Source: Spirochaetaceae bacterium
Lineage (GTDB): Bacteria > Spirochaetota > Spirochaetia > SZUA-6 > Bin103
Length of the DNA stretch: 6,533 bases
NCBI GenBank assembly: GCA_028818385.1
Contig: JAPPNY010000100.1
Coordinates: 3,238-9,770, forward strand
Reading direction: 5' to 3'
The notes beneath the pieces are model-generated. The model made no database searches. It was not told where the DNA came from and saw only the letters and a list, made by a program, of their open reading frames with translations. The position numbers were made by a program, and so were the translations under genes. How positions within the stretch are numbered: the stretch's first letter is position 1; every line of letters starts with the position of its first letter. Positions 1 to 6,015 of the stretch are shown piece after piece.

Positions 1-1
1 T

Positions 2-1141
2 CAACCGCCCCCCGCGCACATCTCGCGGCCCGTGGGGGCCGCCGCCGCCCTGCTCCTTTACTATACCGGCTTACGGGGGGCGACCCCGGCCTTCGGAAAG
101 ACGGTGGGCGCCGCGTCCTTGATCGCCGCCCGAGCGCGCAACACCCTGGTGCTGGTGCATCGACGGCAGCTCCTCGACCAGTGGATCGCCCGGCTCGGCA
201 GTTTCCTCGATCTGCCCCCCGAGGAGATCGGCCGGCTCGGCGGTGGCAAGCGCGCACCGACCGGCGTGATCGACGTCGCCGTCATACAGAGCCTCGTCGG
301 CAGAGGGGAGCGCAGGGATGAGGTGGACGACATCGTCGCCGATTACGGACATCTCGTGGTCGACGAGTGCCACCACCTGTCGGCGGTCAGCTTCGAGGCG
401 GTGGCGCGCCGCTGCAAGGCGCGGTACGTCCTCGGCCTGTCGGCGACCGTGACCCGCAAGGACGGGCATCACCCGATCATCTTCATGCAGTGCGGACCGG
501 TCCGGTACCGTGTCGATGCCCGCCGGCAGGCCGCCAAGCGGCCGTTCAGCCATCGGGTGGCGCTCCGCCCCACGAACTTCGCGCTGCCTGAGGAGTTGGA
601 CCCCGACCGACCGCCGATCCAGAGGATCTACGGGGCGCTCGCCGAAGACGAAGAGCGCAACGAGTTGATTCTCGAGGACGTGCTGAGCGCCGTGGCCGAC
701 GAGCGATCGCCCATCGTGCTGACGGAACGCAAGGCTCACGCGCTACTGCTGGCGGAGCGGCTGTCGCGGCACGCGCGCAACGTGCTGATGCTGCACGGCG
801 GCATGGGCCAGAAGGCAAGAAAGGAAATGACGGACCGGCTGGAGACGATCGGCGACGCGGACGAACGGGTGCTGATCGCCACCGGCCGCTACGTCGGCGA
901 AGGATTCGACGACGCCCGGCTCGACACGCTCTTCCTGACCATGCCGATCTCCTGGCGGGGGACGCTCGCGCAATACGCCGGCCGGCTGCACCGCATCCAC
1001 CCCTCCAAGCGCGAGGTGGTCGTCTACGACTACGTCGACGGTGACGTGCCGATGTTGGCCCGCATGAGCGCCAAGCGCATCAAGGGGTTCGAGAGCCTCG
1101 GATACTCTGTCGCCGAACCTGTTCCGCCTCGTCCGCTATAA
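2..1141 (+). CDS. SF2 DEAD/DEAH-box helicase, TOTE-conflict-system type (5' end outside window)
   Basis: This is the ATPase part of a superfamily 2 helicase, expected to couple ATP hydrolysis to translocation on nucleic acid. The frame is open to the left window edge, so the gene is partial; a GTG at 32 is only an internal candidate start. Numbering from that GTG, I see Walker A as ATPAFGKT (17-24), the family-typical LVHRRQLLDQW (41-51), GGGKRAPTG (70-78), a DECH Walker B box (111-114), motif III LSAT (136-139), and motif VI QYAGRLHR (314-321) followed by the KREVVVYDYVD strand. The strings VTRKDGHHPIIFMQCGPVR and GGGKR.PTG are, from memory, hallmarks of helicases that carry a TOTE archaeo-eukaryotic primase domain at the N-terminus; any such domain would lie outside the window. 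The first ~10 codons match the family poorly. Both RecA lobes look complete and uninterrupted. The gene ends 13 bases before the next one, suggesting an operon. Family assignment is firm; the role in conflict or defence is inferred. Confidence 0.85.
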   Translation, partial: QPPPAHISRPVGAAAALLLYYTGLRGATPAFGKTVGAASLIAARARNTLVLVHRRQLLDQWIARLGSFLDLPPEEIGRLGGGKRAPTGVIDVAVIQSLVGRGERRDEVDDIVADYGHLVVDECHHLSAVSFEAVARRCKARYVLGLSATVTRKDGHHPIIFMQCGPVRYRVDARRQAAKRPFSHRVALRPTNFALPEELDPDRPPIQRIYGALAEDEERNELILEDVLSAVADERSPIVLTERKAHALLLAERLSRHARNVLMLHGGMGQKARKEMTDRLETIGDADERVLIATGRYVGEGFDDARLDTLFLTMPISWRGTLAQYAGRLHRIHPSKREVVVYDYVDGDVPMLARMSAKRIKGFESLGYSVAEPVPPRPL

Positions 1142-1142
1142 T
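1137..1142 (+). promoter_or_regulatory. possible -10 box (TATAAT) before the XPB gene
   Basis: A perfect TATAAT overlaps the TAA stop of the preceding helicase gene, 12 bases before the ATG at 1155. No -35 hexamer is recognisable at the normal distance, and no Shine-Dalgarno lies before the ATG. If it is used, transcription would start about five bases before the ATG, giving a nearly leaderless message. It may be chance, although such an AT hexamer is uncommon in this G+C-rich sequence. Confidence 0.25.
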
Positions 1143-1154
1143 CGAGCCCTCCCG

Positions 1155-1649
1155 ATGGCCTCCGATCAGCCGCTCATCGTCCAGGGTGTCGACACGCTGC
1201 TGCTGGAGGTGGCCAGCCCCCGGTTCGAGGAGGCTCGCTCTCGCCTGCTCGCCTTCGCCGAGCTGATCAAGGCTCCCGAGCACGTCCACACCTATCGCAT
1301 GACGGCGCTCTCCATCTGGAACGCCCGTTCCGCCGGCGTCAAGGTGGAGGACATCGTCGCCACCCTGCACGAGTTCAGCCGCTACCCGGTGCCGGACGCC
1401 ACCCTCGTCGAGATCAGGACCCATGCCTCGCGTTTCGGCAAGCTGCGGCTGATCGCAGACGACGACGGCTTGATGCTCGAGTCACGCGACGACGAATCGA
1501 TCGAGATCGCGCGCCGCAACCGCGACGTCTCCAAGTGGCTGGGCGACCGCACCGGCCGGCGCACGTTCCAGGTCGACGCCGAGCGCCGCGGGCTGCTGAA
1601 GCTGGCGCTGGTCCGTGCCGGCTTTCCGCCGGACGACGAGGCGGGCTAG
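1155..1649 (+). CDS. N-terminal fragment of XPB (164-residue open reading frame)
   Basis: This is the only part of the broken XPB gene with both a family-conserved start and a stop. The ATG at 1155 gives MASDQPLIVQ, matching the beginning of bacterial XPB proteins, so the start is well supported despite the lack of a Shine-Dalgarno sequence. The segment is the XPB/Ssl2 N-terminal domain (motifs PLIVQ, LLLEV, FAELIKAPEHVHTYRMT, LWNAR-like IWNARSAG, FSRYPVP), which in XPB precedes the first RecA lobe. It stops after PPDDEAG, just where the family continues with a conserved tyrosine and then the Walker A lobe. It could still be translated as a stand-alone 164-residue domain, but I infer no function for that product. 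Confidence 0.7.
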   Translation: MASDQPLIVQGVDTLLLEVASPRFEEARSRLLAFAELIKAPEHVHTYRMTALSIWNARSAGVKVEDIVATLHEFSRYPVPDATLVEIRTHASRFGKLRLIADDDGLMLESRDDESIEIARRNRDVSKWLGDRTGRRTFQVDAERRGLLKLALVRAGFPPDDEAG

Positions 1650-1652
1650 TGG
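1644..1652 (+). other. deletion junction creating an in-frame TAG in the XPB gene
   Basis: The codons read GCG GGC TAG TGG. Relatives have a tyrosine after ..AG and a glutamine before WI.E..DKT. A junction of TA (from a TAC/TAT tyrosine codon) with G (from CAG) would yield exactly this TAG while keeping the frame on both sides. The missing stretch is about 70 codons and includes the P-loop. The exact length is estimated from memory of the M. tuberculosis protein. Confidence 0.65.
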
Positions 1653-2108
1653 ATCGCCGAGACGCTCGACAAGACCACCCTGACCGAGGAGCAGATCGGC
1701 ATCTACGCCGGCCCGCAGCGCGCGCTGCGGCCGCTCACCGTCGCCACCTATCAGATGCTCACCCACCGCCGCCGCAGCGACGAGCCGATGGTCAATCTGG
1801 AGGTGTTCGACCGCGCCGACTGGAGTCTGATCGTCTACGACGAGGTGCATCTGCTCCCTGCGCCGGTATTCCAGATCACCGCCGCCCTGCAGGCGCGGCG
1901 TCGGCTGGGGTTGACCGCCACCCTGGTCCGCGAGGACGGGCTGGAGGAGGACGTGTTCGCCCTGATCGGGCCGAAGAAGGCCGAGGTCCCCTGGCGCGAG
2001 CTGGAGCGCCAGGGTTGGGTGGCGACCGCGCACTGCACGGAGATACGCATGCCGCTGCCGCCAGCGCTGCGCATGGAGTACGCCGCGGCCGCCCTCGACA
2101 GCAGTTTC

Positions 2109-2111
2109 CGA
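2109..2111 (+). other. one-base deletion (frameshift) in the XPB gene
   Basis: Up to TTC CG the frame of the central XPB piece reads ..YAAAALDSSF(R). From ATT at 2111 a different frame reads IAAQNPDKRALVRALLS, which continues the family alignment without a gap. Left in frame, the upstream piece ends at a stop at 2157-2159. Loss of a single base between 2110 and 2111 is the simplest explanation. The site is not a homopolymer or a recognisable slippery heptamer. Confidence 0.7.
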
Positions 2112-2653
2112 TTGCGGCTCAGAACCCGGACAAGCGTGCGCTGGTGCGCGCCCTGCTGAGCCTCCATCGCGACGACCGGATCCTGGTGATGGCGATGTAC
2201 GTCGACCAGATCAAGGGCGTGGCGGACGCGCTCGACATGCCGGTGCTCACCGGCGCCTCATCGCAGAAGCGCCGCGACGCACTGTTCCAGGCGTTCCGGG
2301 ACGGTGAGGTCCGCTGCCTGGCGGTCAGCAAGATCGGCAGCCTGGCGATCGACCTGCCGGACGCCAACGTCGCCATCCAGATCTCCGGCACCTTCGGATC
2401 GCGCCAGGAGGAGGCGCAACGCCTGGGCCGCATCCTGCGCCCCAAGAGCGACGGCACGCAGGCGCACTTCTACTCGCTGGTGAGCACGGCGACCGTGGAG
2501 CAGGAATTCGCCATGAACCGGCAGCGCTTCCTCTGCGAACAGGGCTACGAGTACGCGATCGTCGACGCGCCGGAGGCGGAGCGGGTGACGACAACCGCGG
2601 TAGCTGAGGCGATCGCCGACGCCGGCGGGACGCGGCGGGAGCCGAGCGCGTGA
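2111..2653 (+). pseudogene. C-terminal fragment of XPB (second RecA lobe), no start of its own
   Basis: This segment holds the second RecA lobe of XPB: DDRILVMAMYVDQI, PVLTGASSQKRRDALFQAFRDGEV, LAVSKIGSLAIDLPDANVAIQ, FGSRQEEAQRLGRILRP (motif VI, arginine finger within 2417-2440) and the conserved tail RQRFLCEQGYEYAIVDA. These blocks are well preserved, so the frameshift at 2110 is either recent or artificial. The same frame is open upstream to about 1535, but that upstream part is a shadow of the other XPB frame with no family similarity. The TGA at 2651-2653 overlaps the GTG of the next gene, so translation of this end would normally feed the partner gene by coupling. Confidence 0.75.
2637..2641 (+). 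promoter_or_regulatory. Shine-Dalgarno for the XPB-partner gene
   Basis: GGGAG lies eight bases before the GTG at 2650, inside the end of the XPB gene. It supports this GTG, which forms a GTGA stop/start overlap with the upstream frame, as the true start. Confidence 0.6.
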
Positions 2654-5025
2654 AGCTGCTGGACGTCGACTGGCACGAGATCTTCGACCTGCTGCCGAAA
2701 TGGGAGTCGCTGACGATCGAGCAGCGCCGCTTCCTGATCGATCGCATTCCCGCCAAATACTGGACACGAACCAGGGACGAGGAATTGATCGCGCTCGGAT
2801 GGCTCGAGCCGGTGCGCAGGAAGAAGGCGATCCGGCACGAGGTGCCGCAATCGAGGCGGTTCTGGTTGATTCTGTTCCGCGAGCTGTCCCGCGCAGGGCC
2901 GTTTCCCGACGAAGCCGCGACCGGCGACGCCGCCGCGGTGCTGGTGCTGAAGGACTACCTCCTGCAGCACTACACTGGCGACGAGGTTTCGCGCCTCGGC
3001 CGTCGGCGTTCACACAGCACCCGGTATCAGCTTGCCAGCGAGATGAGCGGTGCGGGCTGGTGGCGCCAGTTCCTGGACTGGCACGGCGAACCCGACTCCT
3101 CGGCGCGGGGCGACGACCGCACAGCCGATCATGACAAGCCGGACCAACGGGACGAACGGCTGCGCTCGTTGCTCGATACGCCTGTCGCGGCTCTGGACCT
3201 TTCGGTGAGATCGGAGCACTGCCTGAGGAACCTGGGCATCAGCACGATCGGCGAGCTTACCAGGAAGGACGATGAAGAGATCGCCAGGGCTCGCAATCTC
3301 GGTCGCCAGTCCCTTGCCGAGATCAAGAGCAGGCTGGAAGAACAAGGCCTGCATCTCGGCATGACCGAAGCCGACTACAGCGCGGCACGCAGGCTTCCTG
3401 CCGTCGCCGAGCCCGCCGGCGCCATCCGTCCTCGGCGTGCAGCGCTCGGCGCGGACGGCCGCTGGCAACAGGCGCCGCCGGCCGCCGTCAGCACCGCCAA
3501 GGAGTTGATCGACGCGGTGGTCGCACACGGCGGACCTATCGCCGTCAGCGATCTGTTCGAAGCGGCCGGCGAACGCTCGCACCGCGACACCCTGGCAGCC
3601 GGGCTGGAGTTCGCCTTCCGCGAGGCCTTGCTGCTGATCGTCGCCGACGCGGCGCTGCTGCCGTTCGTCTGCATCTGGCCGCCGATCCTCCACCGCCTGC
3701 GGCGCGGTCGCGCCGCGTCACCCCGCGAGAGCACGTTCCGCAGCGTAGAGTTGCTGTGCCGGCCGCTGCTGGTCGAGGACATCGCGACGCTGCTGCTGGA
3801 CGCGATCGCCGAACCTCCCAGACTGAAGTCGGGAACCTACCACCTGTTCGCCCGCAACCTCCGTGCGGTCGGCGCCTCACTCTCTGCAGTGCCGGCATGG
3901 ATCGCCCCCGAGTTCGCGCCGCTGAACCCGGACCGACGCGTCGCACGCGCAGCCCACTTCGCACTCTCCCTGCGATTGGCGACGGCGCAGGAAGGAGCAG
4001 GCACCAATCGCAAGCTCGTGGTAACCGATCAAGGCCGCCGGTGGCTGACGCGACCGGCCAAGGAACGGCTCAAGGAGATCCTCGACCTGCTACGCGAGGA
4101 TGCGATGCTCCGCCCCGAGGAGAGCCACGAGTTCCTCGATCCGTGGTATGCAGAGGACCCCGAGGCGGTGCCGCTGAACTTCGTGCCGCATGTCCACGGC
4201 ATGAGCTGGTTCGTCGGCAGTCCGGAGCGCGGTGTGGTCGATGCCTTCCGCGCGGTCGGCCGGGAGTCGATCCTCGACCTGCAGGCGTTCGTCCGTTTCC
4301 ACGCCGAGGAGCGCAATCCTCTGCTGGAGCGCACACACGTCATGGGCTACGAACAGGCCATGGACTCCGAAGGGAGCGTGATCGCCGAGCGGGTCTGGGG
4401 ATCGACGCTCCTGGCGTTCGTCCACGAGCGACTGATTCCGCTCGGCGGCATCGCGCTCGGCCCCGTGACCGAAGGAGATGCCGGCTTCCGCATGACCGAC
4501 ATCGGCCGTTATCTGCTCGGCGAGGCCGACGACTTCGACCTCGACGCGTCGGCGGACACCGGCGACGTCATCGTTCAGCCCAATTTTGAGATCGTCTTCC
4601 TCTCGCCTTCACCCACCGACCAGGTTCGGGCGCGGGTGTTCGCCGCACCGACGGCGGCGATGAAGGGACCGGATGCGGTGGGTACGCTGTTCGTCATCAA
4701 CCGGGCGTCGATCCAGCGGGCGGTGACGGCCGGCCAGGATGCCGAACAGGTGATCGCGGCGGCCGGCGACCTGTCGAAGCAGCCTCTGCCGGCCAACGTG
4801 AGCCGCCAGATCCGGGACTGGGCGGCCGAGGTGCGCTGGATCGAGGTCCGCCCCGCCGTGGTGGTCGACTGCGGCGACGCGGAGACCGCCGCCCACGTGC
4901 TGGCGGCGGCAGGCAAGCGAGGCCGTCCGCTGTCGGAGAGCGTCGTGGAACTCGTCGAAGGGGCCGACCTGACGCCCGCGATACGCCGCAAGCTGATCAG
5001 CCGCGGTATCTTCATGCGCTCCTGA
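2650..5025 (+). CDS. XPB-associated protein with an embedded RNA polymerase alphaCTD-like domain and a C-terminal XPB/Ssl2-N-like domain
   Basis: A 791-residue protein of the kind encoded next to bacterial XPB (compare Rv0862c, a helicase-associated protein with an XPB/Ssl2 N-terminal-like domain). The GTG start overlaps the XPB stop (GTGA) and has a GGGAG eight bases upstream. Layout: residues 1-145 helical, aromatic-rich (LPKWESLTIEQRRFLIDRIP); 146-172 a charged, probably flexible linker; 173-238 an alphaCTD-like helix-hairpin-helix domain; 239-281 an Ala/Pro-rich linker; about 282-635 mixed, possibly winged-helix segments (FRMTDIGRYLLGE near the end); 638-791 the XPB/Ssl2-N-like domain beginning GDVIVQPNFEIVFLSP. 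There is no Walker A or DEAD box, so it is not itself a helicase. Likely a DNA-binding or scaffold partner of XPB in repair or transcription-linked work; that role is inferred. The frame is intact throughout although the XPB gene before it is broken. Confidence 0.85.
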   Translation: MKLLDVDWHEIFDLLPKWESLTIEQRRFLIDRIPAKYWTRTRDEELIALGWLEPVRRKKAIRHEVPQSRRFWLILFRELSRAGPFPDEAATGDAAAVLVLKDYLLQHYTGDEVSRLGRRRSHSTRYQLASEMSGAGWWRQFLDWHGEPDSSARGDDRTADHDKPDQRDERLRSLLDTPVAALDLSVRSEHCLRNLGISTIGELTRKDDEEIARARNLGRQSLAEIKSRLEEQGLHLGMTEADYSAARRLPAVAEPAGAIRPRRAALGADGRWQQAPPAAVSTAKELIDAVVAHGGPIAVSDLFEAAGERSHRDTLAAGLEFAFREALLLIVADAALLPFVCIWPPILHRLRRGRAASPRESTFRSVELLCRPLLVEDIATLLLDAIAEPPRLKSGTYHLFARNLRAVGASLSAVPAWIAPEFAPLNPDRRVARAAHFALSLRLATAQEGAGTNRKLVVTDQGRRWLTRPAKERLKEILDLLREDAMLRPEESHEFLDPWYAEDPEAVPLNFVPHVHGMSWFVGSPERGVVDAFRAVGRESILDLQAFVRFHAEERNPLLERTHVMGYEQAMDSEGSVIAERVWGSTLLAFVHERLIPLGGIALGPVTEGDAGFRMTDIGRYLLGEADDFDLDASADTGDVIVQPNFEIVFLSPSPTDQVRARVFAAPTAAMKGPDAVGTLFVINRASIQRAVTAGQDAEQVIAAAGDLSKQPLPANVSRQIRDWAAEVRWIEVRPAVVVDCGDAETAAHVLAAAGKRGRPLSESVVELVEGADLTPAIRRKLISRGIFMRS
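3166..3363 (+). other. alphaCTD-like domain within the XPB-associated protein (residues 173-238)
   Basis: The segment runs from LLDTPVAALDLSVRSEHCLR to EEQGLHLGM and follows the bacterial RNA polymerase alpha C-terminal domain almost position by position (E. coli: L..PVDDLELTVRSANCL ... IGDL ... NLGKKSLTEI ... RGLSLGM). The DNA-contact arginine of E. coli (R265) corresponds to R187 in VRSEHC. C269 is kept (C191), N268 is histidine (H190), K271 is arginine (R193). The second hairpin NLGRQSLAEI keeps the equivalents of N294, G296, S299 and E302, while K298 is glutamine. Polar linkers flank it on both sides, as expected for a tethered domain. Confidence 0.88.
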
Positions 5026-5078
5026 GGTTCGTCACTCTGTCGCGGAGTCGTCGTGATCCCGTGCGTCGCGGCGCATCG
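5026..5078. other. short spacer between convergent genes, no clear terminator
   Basis: This spacer lies between the stop of the XPB-partner gene on + and the stop of the protease gene on -. It contains only a weak GTGCG/CGCAT-type pairing around 5061-5076 and no T-run, so I do not call an intrinsic terminator. Confidence 0.5.
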
Positions 5079-5835
5079 TCAACGTGTAGCATCCGGTTTG
5101 CCCAGTCGGATCGTCGACCACAGCGTGGCCAGCTCGAAGCGAATCGGGATGGCCTGCCCAGTGCTCCGCCACCACCCGCGATCGCCGAGGCCCGCCGGGT
5201 CCTCGCCCGCCAGCAGTGAGGATGCGCGCGACAGCGCGTCGGCGATCGACAGGGCGAGTCCGAAGTGGCCGTGCGAGTACAGAGCGATGCCGACCACCTC
5301 GCCTGCTGCGGAAACCAGCACGCCGCCGCTGTGTCCGCCGTCGAGCGCGTCGTCCGTCTGCAGATAGGTGACCTGCTGACCGGGCCAGAGGCGGTTACGT
5401 GACAGGAGCGTCCGGCTGATGGCCGGCTGCGGGAACTCCTCCTCCTCGTGGGGGTAGCCGATCACGAACAACTCAGCGCCGACCGGAAGCCCGTCCGGGA
5501 ACCCCATCGGCGGCGGCTCCGGCGTGGCGTCGGAGATCGGGCCGAGCACCGCGACGTCGGTCATGAGATCCCAACCGATCACCGGAACGTCGAGCACCTC
5601 CGTGCCCGGCGGAAACACGATGCGCGCCGAACGATACGGGTAAACCCCGTGCGCGACGGTCAGCACGGCGTTCGATGCGAGCAGCAGCCCGCTGCCGGAG
5701 CCGCCGTCGGTCTCGACGAACACCACCGCCGGTGCGACCGACTCGTACACCCACGTCGCCGTACTCTCCTGCGCGAACATGGAGGCGGCGCACACGATGG
5801 CCGCGGCGGCCGCGCCGATGAGCCGCGGCGCGCAC
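5079..5835 (-). CDS. secreted trypsin/HtrA-like serine protease, start region frame-disrupted
   Basis: A chymotrypsin-fold S1-type protease with all three catalytic residues visible: His in LTVAHGV (codon 5649-5651), Asp in MTDVAVL (5556-5558) and Ser in GGHSGG (5328-5330). It would cleave proteins outside the cytoplasm. The core is preceded by a hydrophobic signal-peptide stretch, RLIGAAAAAIVCAASMFAQ, then ESVAPAVVFVE and GGSGSG. There is no PDZ domain; after the protease core only ~45 residues remain. The start is a problem. A GTG at 5835 sits one base after the upstream TAG and is the natural start, but it reads MRAAAHRRGR, one frame off the signal peptide. Removing one base just after it would give MRARLIGAAAAA. 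In the signal-peptide frame the next ATG is at 5780, too late for secretion; upstream the frame stays open to 6209, across the antisense side of higB and into higA, with no convincing start. Protease identity is firm; expression as read is doubtful. Confidence 0.75.
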
Positions 5836-5836
5836 G

Positions 5837-5902
5837 CTACTCGCCCAGCCAGAACGGCGGATAGCGGTCCGTCGTCAACAGAAACGCGTAGGCGGTGACC
5901 CG
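5837..5902 (-). pseudogene. C-terminal remnant of a DUF4389-family membrane protein
   Basis: Directly upstream of the protease GTG, this frame reads RVTAYAFLLTTDRYPPF and then WLGE before TAG (5837-5839). The pattern R.TAYAFLLTDRYPPF is the characteristic C-terminal signature of DUF4389 proteins, small membrane proteins of unknown function. Only about 21 codons remain: a TGA stands immediately upstream (5903-5905) and nothing in that frame beyond it looks like DUF4389. The one-base spacing to the protease GTG indicates that the two genes were once an operon with translational coupling. In a neighbouring frame EGLLEFIAG (5967-5993) vaguely recalls the PEGL.DFVAG segment that precedes the signature in the family, so a little more may survive; that is weak. 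Confidence 0.6.
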
Positions 5903-6015
5903 TCAGCGTCCCGGTGACGAAGTCCTCCTCCGCTGGCGTGCCGTCCGCCGCAGAAGGCAGGTCCTCGCCGGCGATGAACTCCAGCAGACCCTCGTCACAG
6001 CCCAGTACGGCGTCG
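5903..6015. other. unassigned stretch between two truncated head-to-head genes
   Basis: No family could be assigned here. The minus-strand frame shared with the protease has codon third positions that are mostly G or C and reads an acidic sequence (GCDEGLLEFIAGEDLPSAADG), so it may be old coding sequence. The plus-strand frames do not show the usual N-terminal half of HigB (no K.F.....L..F....G pattern). The point where the DUF4389 remnant and the higB remnant were joined probably lies within it. Confidence 0.4.

Larger units (their letters stand above)
1155..2653 (+). pseudogene. XPB/ERCC3-type DNA repair helicase, broken by a deletion with stop and by a frameshift
   Basis: Three consecutive pieces together align with bacterial XPB (about 540-560 residues; M. 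tuberculosis Rv0861c type), a 3'-5' SF2 helicase. The N-terminal piece opens MASDQPLIVQGVDTLLLEV and ends GFPPDDEAG at a TAG (1647-1649). In the same frame the protein resumes at WIAETLDKTTLTEEQIG, with DEVH Walker B (1839-1850), GLTAT and the XPB-specific RED motif (1929-1937). About 70 residues between the pieces are missing, including the Walker A GKT and motif Ia. At about 2110 the frame moves: SSF..R continues as IAAQNPDKRALV in another frame, consistent with loss of one base. The last piece carries FGSRQEEAQRLGRILRP (motif VI) and the RQRFLCEQGYEY tail, ending in a TGA that overlaps the next gene. With no Walker A and two reading blocks, an active helicase cannot be made from this sequence as read. 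Either real decay or an assembly error is possible. Confidence 0.88.

Noticed and set aside
71..739. Long minus-strand open frames opposite the helicase gene and opposite the partner gene (for example 2258-3013 and 3010-3693)
   Set aside because: They lie entirely antisense to genes with clear family motifs, show low-complexity Arg/Ala/Pro-rich translations, and have no recognisable domain; they are codon-bias shadows.
1647..1649. TAG in XPB as a readthrough or pyrrolysine codon
   Set aside because: The stop sits exactly where ~70 conserved residues, including Walker A, are missing. Readthrough would not restore the helicase, so a deletion joint is simpler.
1535..2105. Upstream part of the open frame that ends at 2653 as a real protein
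   Set aside because: This Arg/Ala/Pro-rich translation is a shadow of the XPB frame. Only the part from 2111 onward has XPB similarity.
2100..2115. Programmed ribosomal frameshift in XPB
   Set aside because: There is no slippery heptamer, stimulatory stem or Shine-Dalgarno-like spacing, and XPB families are not known for recoding.
5026..5078. Bidirectional terminator between the convergent genes
   Set aside because: Only a 4-5 bp imperfect stem is seen, with no T-run in either direction.
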